Below are positions 18,020 through 27,309 of a DNA stretch of 48,847 bases, one piece after another. A program made the translations under genes and the position numbers. The first letter of the stretch is position 1; each line of letters opens with the position of its first letter. This DNA is from Thermoplasmata archaeon (GTDB taxonomy: Archaea > Thermoplasmatota > Thermoplasmata > Thermoplasmatales > Thermoplasmataceae). The stretch covers positions 1-48,847 of the forward strand of contig JAKACH010000003.1 in assembly GCA_021821635.1 (NCBI GenBank). The letters are read 5' to 3'. Under the pieces are notes generated by a model. It saw only the letters and a list, made by a program, of their open reading frames with translations, was not told the DNA's origin and searched no databases.

Positions 18020-19901
18020 CTTCAGTCACCTCTTCAACATCTGTCTTGGCTATATTCCAGTCAGCCGGAAGGGGTTCAGCACCATTCACGTAAACTGGGT
18101 CTATTCCCTTGAAATAGTAGTCTGTTCCCGGATATCTTCCTGCCTCAACAGCAACCTTGAAGGTGAAAGTTACATTCACAGCTGGCATCAGATCCTTCAC
18201 ACTGAACTCGCCCTTCTGATCCACTATATCACCTATCGGAGGATCTGCAATTATCTCAAACGATCTTGGAACCGAGGTGTAATTATGCACAACTAGCTTG
18301 ACGAGGGTTCCACCATCTGATGGCTCAAACGACTCATTGATAAAGACAACATTTGCTACCTTCGATAGCACCGGTTCTATGGGTATTGGTTCGAGCCCGG
18401 TTATCGAGCTAGATTTTTCAGATATATCCGGAATTATTGTGCTTACGAGCCTGAACTTTTCGCTGATCTTCTTCCTTTTCTCTCTTTTGTTAAGGAAACC
18501 TTTGACCGATCTGGCTGCAGACTTAAGAGCCGCTTTTATCTCTTCTGCTATTTCACTGACAGGTGCAATTGCCTCCTTAGATTCAGAAGTGTAAGGCACT
18601 CTTATCCCGAAGACATGAATGAAAAGAATCATCGGTCCGAATGGAACTCCTGTTCCATTTCTCTGATCCAGGCCGTATGAACGCCAGTCTATTTCAGACA
18701 GTGCCTTGGTTGTCGCACATGCCCCCGGCTGGTAAAGAAGCGGTACCTTATTTGCATACCTTACAACTCTTACAGGCTCGTCGCCAGGCAGATCGCCTCC
18801 ATATACAAGGCCAACTTCAACGGAAAACGGGTTCCCATTGTAAGTGGAAACCGGCCTCATGACAGGTTTTGAATAGAATGCAGGGTGGAGCTCATCATAA
18901 ATATTCCTAAGGCCTTTCCTGATGAATTCTTCCCCAAGAGGTGATAGGCAATCTGGGGAAGGAGGAAGTATCTTTATTTTATCCAGGGAGGCTCTTATGC
19001 TCTTTACCTCAGTGAGCGTTATTTCAGAAGGTTTCTTTTCTGGATTTATACCTGCTGTGCTGCAAATCTCTTCTGCGGAATTCCTGCTTATCCTGCTGAA
19101 ATCGCCAGAAAGGAATCCAGTGAGAGTGGAAGCAGTTGATTCATGTGCCATCGAGATAATTTCGCCGGGTTCGAGCCCAAGCGGGTATGGCTTTATCGCT
19201 CGTGCCGGTTCCGATGGTTTCTCTACAACCCTCTTAAACTGAAAGACCTTCCCTTCTGGATCCTCAAATCTCAGGCTCATATTAGGATTCACAGTTGCAG
19301 TCTCCTTCAGATACTCAAATATTGACTGCTTTCCTACCTGGTACTTTCCCTTTGCGTGAACAGATATTACCGTACCGTGCGGAGTCTCCCATATGACAGG
19401 TTTTTCCTCAATTATATTTGCCCGGTTCTCCTTGATATTTATTGATAACCTGAAGTCGTATGCAACCTCCTCTCCTTTCTTCCTGGTCCTTATGAATGCC
19501 TCCTTTCCTGTAGTTATCTGTGCATAGAGGACAGCTGCCGTTATCCCTATTCCCTGCTGTCCCCTTGATTGCTTAAAGGAGTGAAACCTTGACCCGTATA
19601 AAAGCTGCCCAAACACCCTTGGGACTTCTTTCCTGTCAATACCTGGGCCATTATCCTCGACAGTTACCTCAAATTCCTCCTGTTCCACTCTCTTTACAGA
19701 AACCCTTATTTCAGGAAGTATTTGATGTTCTTCGCATGCGTCAAGCGAGTTGTCCAGGGCTTCCTTGACAATCATGTAAAGTGCTTTTTGAGGTGAATCA
19801 AAACCTAATATATGCCGGTTTTTTTCAAAGAATTCAGAAATTGAGATCTCTTTTCCCTCTGAAATGGTATAATGTCGATTTGCCATTGGTTGACTATCCA
19901 T
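18009..19901 (-). CDS. top6B: DNA topoisomerase VI subunit B (GHKL ATPase)
   Basis: 'IVKEALDNSLDACEEH', 'VEDNGPGIDRKEVPRVFGQLLYGSRFHSFKQSRGQQGIGITAAVLY'. Confidence 0.95.
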   Translation of the reverse strand: MDSQPMANRHYTISEGKEISISEFFEKNRHILGFDSPQKALYMIVKEALDNSLDACEEHQILPEIRVSVKRVEQEEFEVTVEDNGPGIDRKEVPRVFGQLLYGSRFHSFKQSRGQQGIGITAAVLYAQITTGKEAFIRTRKKGEEVAYDFRLSINIKENRANIIEEKPVIWETPHGTVISVHAKGKYQVGKQSIFEYLKETATVNPNMSLRFEDPEGKVFQFKRVVEKPSEPARAIKPYPLGLEPGEIISMAHESTASTLTGFLSGDFSRISRNSAEEICSTAGINPEKKPSEITLTEVKSIRASLDKIKILPPSPDCLSPLGEEFIRKGLRNIYDELHPAFYSKPVMRPVSTYNGNPFSVEVGLVYGGDLPGDEPVRVVRYANKVPLLYQPGACATTKALSEIDWRSYGLDQRNGTGVPFGPMILFIHVFGIRVPYTSESKEAIAPVSEIAEEIKAALKSAARSVKGFLNKREKRKKISEKFRLVSTIIPDISEKSSSITGLEPIPIEPVLSKVANVVFINESFEPSDGGTLVKLVVHNYTSVPRSFEIIADPPIGDIVDQKGEFSVKDLMPAVNVTFTFKVAVEAGRYPGTDYYFKGIDPVYVNGAEPLPADWNIAKTDVEEVTEDVQ

Positions 19902-20064
19902 CTGTTCCTTAAATTATTTCTTATTTTTGTCTGACAATTTTATAATCATGCGACCTGATTCAGACTCTGGTTGCAATCCCTTCATAAATGTCCTAAATCA
20001 ACGATAAGCCGGGGATTCTGCGCGTAAAGGAAATACTAATGGTGAAGGAAATCAATAGTTTCGA

Positions 20065-20634
20065 TCATCGCTGCATTGAGCCATCTTCAGCCGATCCATC
20101 CTTGCTGATGAACCGTTCTCCAAAGACCTTTTCGAGAACTGAATTATATCTGGCAATGGTCCCGGTATCTAGCTTAGCTAGTTTTTCAAAGTTGTTATGC
20201 ATTAATTTATAATCATCCTTCCCAAAGATGGACTCAAGTATGAGTCTTGGAAGCTTAAGATCCTGACCTTGAATCAATGCTGCTTTTGTTATGTTTGACA
20301 GATCTACAGCTTCAAAATTTCCCGGGTTTTCCGATAAATAGCTATCCAGATTCTTCTCTAAATCCAGGCCTATTTTTTCTGCCTCTAGAACAGCCTGAAA
20401 ATGTCCCTGCTTTACAGCCTGTCCATATTCATACGATCCAAGTGGCCCCATCATACCACTCTCGCCCAATCTGGCAATTGGGTTCTGTTTTAAGTAATTC
20501 CTGTAAGACTGGCTCAAATCCTTCCTGTCCATAACATCGCATTTGTACATTGTTGACGCAGTGAAAATAAGGTGGTAGACTTTTACGCTGATTTTACCCT
20601 GATAGGCATTATCTATGGAACCAATAATATCCAT
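20065..20634 (-). CDS. Hypothetical protein (start may be internal, MDRKDLSQ...)
   Basis: 189-aa ORF, no family recognised. Confidence 0.5.
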   Translation of the reverse strand: MDIIGSIDNAYQGKISVKVYHLIFTASTMYKCDVMDRKDLSQSYRNYLKQNPIARLGESGMMGPLGSYEYGQAVKQGHFQAVLEAEKIGLDLEKNLDSYLSENPGNFEAVDLSNITKAALIQGQDLKLPRLILESIFGKDDYKLMHNNFEKLAKLDTGTIARYNSVLEKVFGERFISKDGSAEDGSMQR

Positions 20635-20681
20635 GATAAATGGGGATAACTATATTTTATTTTAATGTGTGGAGTAACACA

Positions 20682-21446
20682 TTATCCGAAATAGCCGAGA
20701 TCATCTTTTCCGGGAGGCTTCTGCTGCATCCCTTCTTGTTGCATTTTACCCGTTATTTCTTCAATTTGCTTGCTTCTTTCCTCAAGTTCCTGAAGATCAA
20801 CATCCGTGGAAAGGAGTTTTGAAAGTGTTTCAAGCAGGACTATAGCTCCCCGGGGGTCTGCAAAGTATCCTGAGGTTTCCCCCATCAGGCAGGCGGAACT
20901 AATTCCAAATATCTCTGTAGCAAGACCCAGAACAAGACCAGCCGAGCCAACAATACCGCCTCCCGGTTCACCCTTTGGAAAGACAACGCCGGCTGTCTTG
21001 AGAACCTCAAGCATCTTCCTGTCCGACACAGCTCCAAGTACTCTTGGATGTTCCACGATCTTGCCTACACTATATCCGCCGAGAGTATAAACAGCCGAGG
21101 CTTTCATTTCCTCTGCCAGCTGCAAAATAAGATATGATAGCTCATACTGTCCTTCCTGTGTTGTTCCCTGGAAGTCTCCAGTTACGACTACAAGGTCATT
21201 CTTATTTATTCTCTTCTTGTAATAAATCGAATTCTTTGCAAGATGAATCAGGCCCTCTTCGTTTATGAAAACCTGGGGAGGCAGATACTGAGTAACGATA
21301 TCTGTCATTCTGATCATCTTAAGTTTGTCTATAAGGTATTCCACAGCAATCTTCCCGATGTTTCCTATACCGGGAAGGCCAACAATGAAGACCGGGTTTG
21401 ACAAGCGTGGGCTCTTGATTTTATTGACTATTATTTTTTCCATCAT
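20682..21446 (-). CDS. PAC2-family (proteasome assembly chaperone-like) protein
   Basis: 'VFIVGLPGIGNIGKIAVEYLI', 'VVTGDFQGTTQEGQYELSY', 'YTLGGYSVG'. Confidence 0.9.
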   Translation of the reverse strand: MMEKIIVNKIKSPRLSNPVFIVGLPGIGNIGKIAVEYLIDKLKMIRMTDIVTQYLPPQVFINEEGLIHLAKNSIYYKKRINKNDLVVVTGDFQGTTQEGQYELSYLILQLAEEMKASAVYTLGGYSVGKIVEHPRVLGAVSDRKMLEVLKTAGVVFPKGEPGGGIVGSAGLVLGLATEIFGISSACLMGETSGYFADPRGAIVLLETLSKLLSTDVDLQELEERSKQIEEITGKMQQEGMQQKPPGKDDLGYFG

Positions 21447-21603
21447 TTTTTGCCTCTATTTTTTCCAGACGAAACCTCTGGAATCTGTCATTTGGTGAAT
21501 ATCTCGGGGGTAATGCACAGTATGTCTGAGAACCGCAGACTGGGCACACGGCGCCCATGGTGTATTTTCCGCAGTTCGGGCACTTCATGATCGACGACTT
21601 CAT
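21421..21603 (-). CDS. nop10: H/ACA RNP protein Nop10
   Basis: 'MKCPNCGKYTMGAVCPVCGSQTYCALPPRYSPNDRFQRFR'. Confidence 0.9.
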   Translation of the reverse strand: MKSSIMKCPNCGKYTMGAVCPVCGSQTYCALPPRYSPNDRFQRFRLEKIEAKNDGKNNSQ

Positions 21604-22364
21604 TTTGCAGTCGACCTGTTAAATTCGAACGCTACTCCAAGCTTTTTTGCACGTGCTTCCATTCCTTCTATGCAATTCTTAAGGTTTTCCTCTGCGGACT
21701 TGTATTCTGCGTCTACAACCTGTAGCCTGTATCTTGGAGCACCTGCATACTGTATCTTGATCTTGGCATCGTCATTTTGGCCAATAACTTCCTTGATGCG
21801 CTCCACGCCATCACTTGCAAGTGAGTACATCTCAACATAACCCCCAATCTTGACCGAAGGTATAGTAACGTTCTCGGCTGCAACCTTCATGAAAGCTTTT
21901 TTCCACGGCGCAGAAACCTCAGGAAGCCAATTTTCATCGGACGCAGCATCTTCAAAAGCACGGTAAAGGTATCCATACTTCGTCTCAAGTTCCTTGGCGA
22001 ATTCTTCTTCACATTTCTCTACAGTTGTTCCGAGGTTAGTAGCAACAATCTCAAGCAACTTCGTTGCCTTCTGATCATTCTTCCATTCGGATATCTTCTC
22101 CCTCTTCTGATGAGCGTTAACTCTCTTAAGTGAAAGATCAATCGCACCTTTCTGCAGATCGACATTAAGAACCTTACAGACAGTCTTCTGCCCTTCCCTG
22201 AGATAGTCCCTGATGTACTTAACCCAACCTCTTGCTACCTCAGCGATATGGATAAAACCCTCCTTCCCCTTGTATTCCTCAAGGGTCGCTTTTGCGCCGA
22301 AATTCTTTACTTCTTTGATCGTGACGACAACAAGATCGCCAACCTGCGGGAATTCATCCTTCAT
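21600..22364 (-). CDS. Translation initiation factor aIF2 alpha
   Basis: S1 domain 'GDLVVVTIKEVKNFGAKATLEEYKGKEGFIHIAEVARGWVKYIRDY'. Confidence 0.95.
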   Translation of the reverse strand: MKDEFPQVGDLVVVTIKEVKNFGAKATLEEYKGKEGFIHIAEVARGWVKYIRDYLREGQKTVCKVLNVDLQKGAIDLSLKRVNAHQKREKISEWKNDQKATKLLEIVATNLGTTVEKCEEEFAKELETKYGYLYRAFEDAASDENWLPEVSAPWKKAFMKVAAENVTIPSVKIGGYVEMYSLASDGVERIKEVIGQNDDAKIKIQYAGAPRYRLQVVDAEYKSAEENLKNCIEGMEARAKKLGVAFEFNRSTAK

Positions 22365-22561
22365 ATCGCGTCTTCTACAACCTCAGAGGTTGTCTCGAGC
22401 GTTCCACCTGTTGGTCTTGCGATTGTATTACCGCAGATCAGGCATGTCACCGGGCTCGATATCTTGGTGTAAGTGACCTGCTCATTGCTGCAGTCAGGGC
22501 ACTTTATCCTAATGAATTTGTTTCCAGCATTCTTCAACTTAACAAAACTTCTCTCGGTCAT
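22361..22561 (-). CDS. rps27e: Ribosomal protein S27e
   Basis: Zn ribbon 'FIRIKCPDCSNEQVTYTKISSPVTCLICGNTIARPTGG'. Confidence 0.93.
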   Translation of the reverse strand: MTERSFVKLKNAGNKFIRIKCPDCSNEQVTYTKISSPVTCLICGNTIARPTGGTLETTSEVVEDAI

Positions 22562-22565
22562 GTTA

Positions 22566-22844
22566 TCACTCTATTATCTCGAATTTCTTGGCCCTTTGTG
22601 TCGGTATCGTTATAGCCTTCTTGCATTTCGTGCATCTGAACTTGATTGACACTCTTTTTGTTGGCTTTTCTCTACCTTCATACCTTGGTCTCGGGAAACC
22701 GCCGAAACCTGACGTTACTCTTCTGAATCTCCTCTGCCCCGCGCCAAACTCACTGGCTTTTCTCTTCCTGACTCTTTCCACCTCATGAGGTGTGTGCGCA
22801 TCACATTTAGGGCAATACATTTTAACTATTTTTGGAAGCTTCAA
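22566..22844 (-). CDS. rpl44e: Ribosomal protein L44e
   Basis: 'YCPKCDAHTPHEVERVRKRKASEFGAGQRRF'. Confidence 0.93.
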   Translation of the reverse strand: MKLPKIVKMYCPKCDAHTPHEVERVRKRKASEFGAGQRRFRRVTSGFGGFPRPRYEGREKPTKRVSIKFRCTKCKKAITIPTQRAKKFEIIE

Positions 22845-23150
22845 CTATTCCACCTTTCCCTAGGCACGTCCATCATTGTTACTGAACTGGACTAAGGTCT
22901 AAAGGTATTGGAGATTGGAATATAAGGTTTTAACATGGTTCTTTGAGAAAGTATTGTTAACACAATGCCTGGGTGGGCATAGTGAGAAATAAAAGAATTG
23001 TTTGAGCAGCATTCTCAGCTCATGAAATAAAATAAAAGGTTCATCACACGTTTGTGTTGGTTGACAAAGGGGGATGTATTGGATACCTGAGATACCGCCT
23101 GATTAATTATAACTCAGACCAAGTGTTGACTCTCTAAAGATAGAATTCGT

Positions 23151-23198
23151 AAATAAGGCTCTTATTTGCGGATGGAACAGTATGAATGTCTTGTTCCA
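23151..23198. other. Two adjacent potential hairpins in intergenic DNA
   Basis: AAATAAG-GCT-CTTATTT (23151-23167) and TGGAACA-(12 nt)-TGTTCCA (23173-23198). Confidence 0.45.
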
Positions 23199-23307
23199 AC
23201 GCACATGAAAGTCCGATGACCCAAATAAATTTGTAATCATGATATTATGAACTCAAATACTGGGTAATTAGAAACATCGACAAGCATCTGTTAAGAAATC
23301 CAAGCTC

Positions 23308-24021
23308 TCAGACTAAAATGTCAAAGCTGAAATAGAAGCTAACTGGGGTGATGCTTTCCAAGACCCTGTAGATGCCATATTCCTCGTATGTTAAAATGTT
23401 GAATGATAAGGTATAAGAGTAATTTCCGAGCGGCGGTGAAAATGAGAGGGATCCATTATTCAACAACACTACGGGGTCTAGATATTCAATGATAATATCT
23501 TGAGGAGTCCCTGATGGCGAGTAACTTACGCTGACAATGGGACCCTTCAGCGGAAAGCCTCTTGTAACACTTGAATTTCCTGTAAGATGGATATTATCGA
23601 TGGAGGTTGAAAGCGTTCCATGAAATCCACTATAGGAACTGCCTAATACACATATCATGGAATAAATAAACAGCATAGTTGAAGTGCTGCTAATACCGGG
23701 ATTCCCTATATTCTGAAAGTTCGAAAGATTCACCGTCCTGCAGAAGTCATCAAAGGGAACATAGTACTCAGCAAAGTAGCTTAAGCTTATCCCTGAAAAG
23801 TTTACTGTAAAGACATGAAAATTGAAATTGGCATTAGTTTGCCCATCAATATACCCTGGGCTCATTAGGTTTGGATCAATATTTTTTGCACTTGCCAACG
23901 TGTATGAGGCTGGAATATTGCTGATTACTGCAGGAAATATAATTATTAGAGCAACAACAACTGCTGCGGTGACTGCATATAACGCCCTCTTCTTTAGAAT
24001 CATTTTTTCCTCGTCAGGCAA
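23308..24021 (-). CDS. Orphan secreted/membrane-anchored protein
   Basis: N-terminal hydrophobic anchor 'LYAVTAAVVVALIIIFPAVIS', sequon-rich ectodomain; no family recognised. Confidence 0.65.
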   Translation of the reverse strand: MPDEEKMILKKRALYAVTAAVVVALIIIFPAVISNIPASYTLASAKNIDPNLMSPGYIDGQTNANFNFHVFTVNFSGISLSYFAEYYVPFDDFCRTVNLSNFQNIGNPGISSTSTMLFIYSMICVLGSSYSGFHGTLSTSIDNIHLTGNSSVTRGFPLKGPIVSVSYSPSGTPQDIIIEYLDPVVLLNNGSLSFSPPLGNYSYTLSFNILTYEEYGIYRVLESITPVSFYFSFDILV

Positions 24022-24188
24022 ATATGATTACGAGTTCAAAGTTTAAGAATCTTATTGCAGTACATTGCCTCAATTTAAGTGAAGCAGAATGAAAGTGCAA
24101 TATAACCAGGTATGTTTTGATATGGTAGTATGAGCCACTTTTATTCATAGAGATATAAATTTATAGCGGTTTATATCATCTCATCTTC

Positions 24189-25349
24189 ATGGATGACCGT
24201 AACCAATCTTACATCATTGATGCTGCAAGAAGCCCGATTGGTAAAAGAAACGGGTCGCTTGCATGTGCCCATCCCGTGGATCTTGCTGCAGGGGTGCTTA
24301 ACGGCCTTATTTCCCGTTCAGGCATAAACCCTGAAAGCATAGATGACTGCATTGTGGGCTGTGTAGGCCAGATCAATGAACAGGGTATGAATGTCGCTCG
24401 AAATATCATTCTTTCTGCCGGTCTTCCTGAGAGCATTCCAGCGGTTTCTATAGACAGGCAGTGTGGATCTTCTTTGCAGGCGATACAATTTGCAGCCCAG
24501 AGTATAGAGTCAGGCTACGCCAATCTGGTGGTGGCAGGCGGAGTCGAGTCGATGTCAAAGATACCTCTAGGATCTACTATAAACGAAAAATCAAACCCGG
24601 TTACTGACGCTATCCGAGAGAGATACGCATTAGACAATGGATGGTTCTCTCAGGCAAAGGGTGCTGCTATAATCGCAAAAAGAAAGTCAATGACAAGAAA
24701 GGATCTTGATCAATTCAGTTTAGAGAGCCATATGAGGGCATCAGCAGCTGGCAATCTATTCAAGCGAGAAATTTTGCCTTATGAGTATCCTGATGGTCAG
24801 ATCGTGGCAGCAGATGAAGGCATTCGAAGTAATACTTCACTTGAGGCTCTTTCCAACCTTAAGGAGGCGTTTCCGGGAGTTGAAATGATTACCGCAGGTA
24901 ACTCGAGCCAGATATCTGATGGCGCAAGTTTTGCAGTCATTGCGTCCAGTAAATTTGTAAAAGACAATAATATTAAACCGAGAGGCCGTTTTGTATCCTT
25001 TTCAGCTGTTGGCGTGGATCCTGTAAGCATGCTCACCGGCCCAGTTCCTGCAACGTACAAGGCACTGGATAGAGTTGGCATGACCATTGAGGACATAGAC
25101 TGTTTTGAGATCAACGAAGCATTTGCACCCGTTGTTCTGTCCTGGGAAATGGAAACTGGTGTGGACCATGCAAAAGTTAACATGCTGGGTGGAGCCATTG
25201 CCCTTGGCCACCCAGTTGGTGCGACAGGATCAAGATTAGTGACGACGATGCTGAATATCCTGGAAACTAAAAAACTGCATACAGGTCTTATAGCAATCTG
25301 CGAGGGTGGCGGGATGGCCAACGCATGCATTATAGAAAGAATTGAATAG
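24189..25349 (+). CDS. Acetyl-CoA C-acyltransferase (thiolase)
   Basis: 'DRQCGSSLQAIQFA', 'GGAIALGHPVGATGSRLV', 'CEGGGMANACI'. Confidence 0.95.
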   Translation: MDDRNQSYIIDAARSPIGKRNGSLACAHPVDLAAGVLNGLISRSGINPESIDDCIVGCVGQINEQGMNVARNIILSAGLPESIPAVSIDRQCGSSLQAIQFAAQSIESGYANLVVAGGVESMSKIPLGSTINEKSNPVTDAIRERYALDNGWFSQAKGAAIIAKRKSMTRKDLDQFSLESHMRASAAGNLFKREILPYEYPDGQIVAADEGIRSNTSLEALSNLKEAFPGVEMITAGNSSQISDGASFAVIASSKFVKDNNIKPRGRFVSFSAVGVDPVSMLTGPVPATYKALDRVGMTIEDIDCFEINEAFAPVVLSWEMETGVDHAKVNMLGGAIALGHPVGATGSRLVTTMLNILETKKLHTGLIAICEGGGMANACIIERIE

Positions 25350-26012
25350 TTAAGTAGTTTCCATTTCTTCCACAAGGGAATCTTCCAGGAATCCTCTTAC
25401 AATTTTACGTAATGTTCTCCTGAGGCTCTCAGAAAGGGTGGCAGTAGATATTCCAAGGTTTTTTGCAATTTCAGTCAGAGATGCTTTTCTCATCTGGTCG
25501 AAAAACCCATGGGCATAAACTTCGTAAATTATTTCTCTTTCTCTCGCGGTGAGCTCTTTTGGCATCTCATGCAGAGTCACAACTGGATTAAAGCCCTTTG
25601 CCTTAAGATCCTTCGTTATCTTTTCAAGGTTGCCTTTAGATTTTACAAGAACTCTGTATATAACAGTATTATCATTAACCGCACGACTTGATAGTGTTAT
25701 TGCTCCAGATTCAGATATTGCATGGCAACCTGAACAGCTTTTTCCCTCTACCCAGATAGAGTTTTTTCCCACTCTGCTCACGGAAATAGCCTTTTTCTGG
25801 AGCGCAGTATATAACTTATCAGCATTATCATTGGTGGAAACAAGATGTGTAGTTGTTTCTTCTCCTATTTTCAGGCGGGCGATCTTGCAATCAGGTTCGA
25901 TCTTGCGGGCCTCCTTGGTGACAACGCAGTCGTCTCGAGTCAACTGGATAAATGCCTCGATGATCTTAAGCATCATTTGGGATATTATGAGAAAGGTTAT
26001 CAACTTTAACAT
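25350..26012 (-). CDS. HTH_10 (bacterio-opsin-activator-like) transcriptional regulator with CxxC(H) motif
   Basis: C-terminal 'LTAREREIIYEVYAHGFFDQMRKASLTEIAKNLGISTATLSESLRRTLRKIV'; internal 'GKSCSGCHAI'. The start may be one of the later Met residues. Confidence 0.88.
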   Translation of the reverse strand: MLKLITFLIISQMMLKIIEAFIQLTRDDCVVTKEARKIEPDCKIARLKIGEETTTHLVSTNDNADKLYTALQKKAISVSRVGKNSIWVEGKSCSGCHAISESGAITLSSRAVNDNTVIYRVLVKSKGNLEKITKDLKAKGFNPVVTLHEMPKELTAREREIIYEVYAHGFFDQMRKASLTEIAKNLGISTATLSESLRRTLRKIVRGFLEDSLVEEMETT

Positions 26013-26052
26013 TCTTTAAGGTCTAAGGCTCAAAGTTTAAGAGGCAGATTCT

Positions 26053-26865
26053 TTGAATAAAGATGTGAAATCTCCAATTGTTTCGGCCGACTGGTTGAAA
26101 GCTAATATAAAAAATCCATATATTGTACCCGCAGATTGCAGGTTCAACCTGCTGGATCATGCATATGGTAAGCGTTCATATACCAGCGGTCACATCCCAG
26201 GTGCAGTTTTCTTTGACATGGAAAAGGACCTTTCTTCACCTGAGAAATCTTTTGGCAGACATCCGATCCCAGCTCTTGATGAATTTACGAAGGTACTGGA
26301 GAATAGAGGGATATCCAGGAAGAGCATAGTCGTGGCATACGATGACGACGGTTCTGGAGCTGCAAGGCTATGGTTTCTTCTGGAGTATTTCTCACTGGAG
26401 AATGGGTATGTACTGGACGGTGGACTCAATGCATGGCTGAGGGCCGGAGGCGATATAACCACAAAAGTGCCTGAAAGAAGGACATCATCAGTGGAGTTGA
26501 AAGCTAAAAAAGATATGATCGTGGAGAAAGAGATAATTGAATCCAAAAATTCTCCTTTTTCTCTAATAGATGCCAGGTCACCGGACAGGTATTCTGGCGA
26601 ATACGAACCAATTGATCGAATACCAGGGCACATCCCTAATGCGACGAATATTTTCTGGAAAAGTGTGCTGAACGAAGACGGTACCTACAAGTCTCCGGAC
26701 CAGATAAGATCAATCTTCAAAGAAGTGGGTAAAAATCCTGTGCTTTATTGCGGATCAGGCGTCACTTCCTGCGTCAACTATATTGCGATGAGAATAGCCG
26801 GGATTGAACCGAGGCTCTATCCAGGCGGATGGAGTCACTGGGTGAAAACTATTAAAGAGCAATAA
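26053..26865 (+). CDS. Thiosulfate sulfurtransferase (tandem rhodanese)
   Basis: 'SGHIPGAVFFDMEKDLS', 'VLDGGLNAW', active site 'YCGSGVTSC', 'LYPGGWSHW'; TTG start. Confidence 0.93.
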   Translation: MNKDVKSPIVSADWLKANIKNPYIVPADCRFNLLDHAYGKRSYTSGHIPGAVFFDMEKDLSSPEKSFGRHPIPALDEFTKVLENRGISRKSIVVAYDDDGSGAARLWFLLEYFSLENGYVLDGGLNAWLRAGGDITTKVPERRTSSVELKAKKDMIVEKEIIESKNSPFSLIDARSPDRYSGEYEPIDRIPGHIPNATNIFWKSVLNEDGTYKSPDQIRSIFKEVGKNPVLYCGSGVTSCVNYIAMRIAGIEPRLYPGGWSHWVKTIKEQ

Positions 26866-27309
26866 ATCGAGTTGTAAAAAGAACCATTTCTCCTTTTTCA
26901 GAAAGTGTGATTTTAATTCGACAATGTCAACAGAAGGGAATTAAAAAAGGGTTTAGCTGGCTGGAGTGAATCTCCGCGTTACTAGACGACACGCGGCTGC
27001 CCCCTTTCACTGCAGAATTGCTTGCCATGTCAAGCTTGGGTAATTATCAGACGGCGAAGCAAGTAACAACAGGCAAAACTACACTAAGATGCGCTCTGAC
27101 GTATATTTATTCTTCAAACAGTCAACTATATGACTCATTATTGACTTAAGGATTGGGCAATAACCTTTCTGTTCAAGACCGGAGAAATAAGTGACGATTG
27201 CATCGTCTAGACCTGAAATGTACAGTGTGAATTAGACATGAATAACATGTAAATCATGACAGTCCGGTTTTACAGTGGTTTTGCAGAAATTAGAGAGAGG
27301 TGATATAGT

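Noticed and set aside
17213-19325. Plus-strand ORFs over topoisomerase VI genes
   Set aside because: Antisense to well-supported top6A/top6B.
26138-26152. Perfect GCAGGTT-C-AACCTGC palindrome resembling a tRNA TpsiC arm
   Set aside because: Lies within the rhodanese coding region (ADCRFNLLDHA, conserved protein sequence); probably coincidental.
26940-27060. GC-rich 'ctccgcgttactagacgacacgcggctgcccc' as a tRNA-like gene
   Set aside because: One 6-bp hairpin (CCGCGT/ACGCGG) is possible, but there are no acceptor, D or TpsiC arms.
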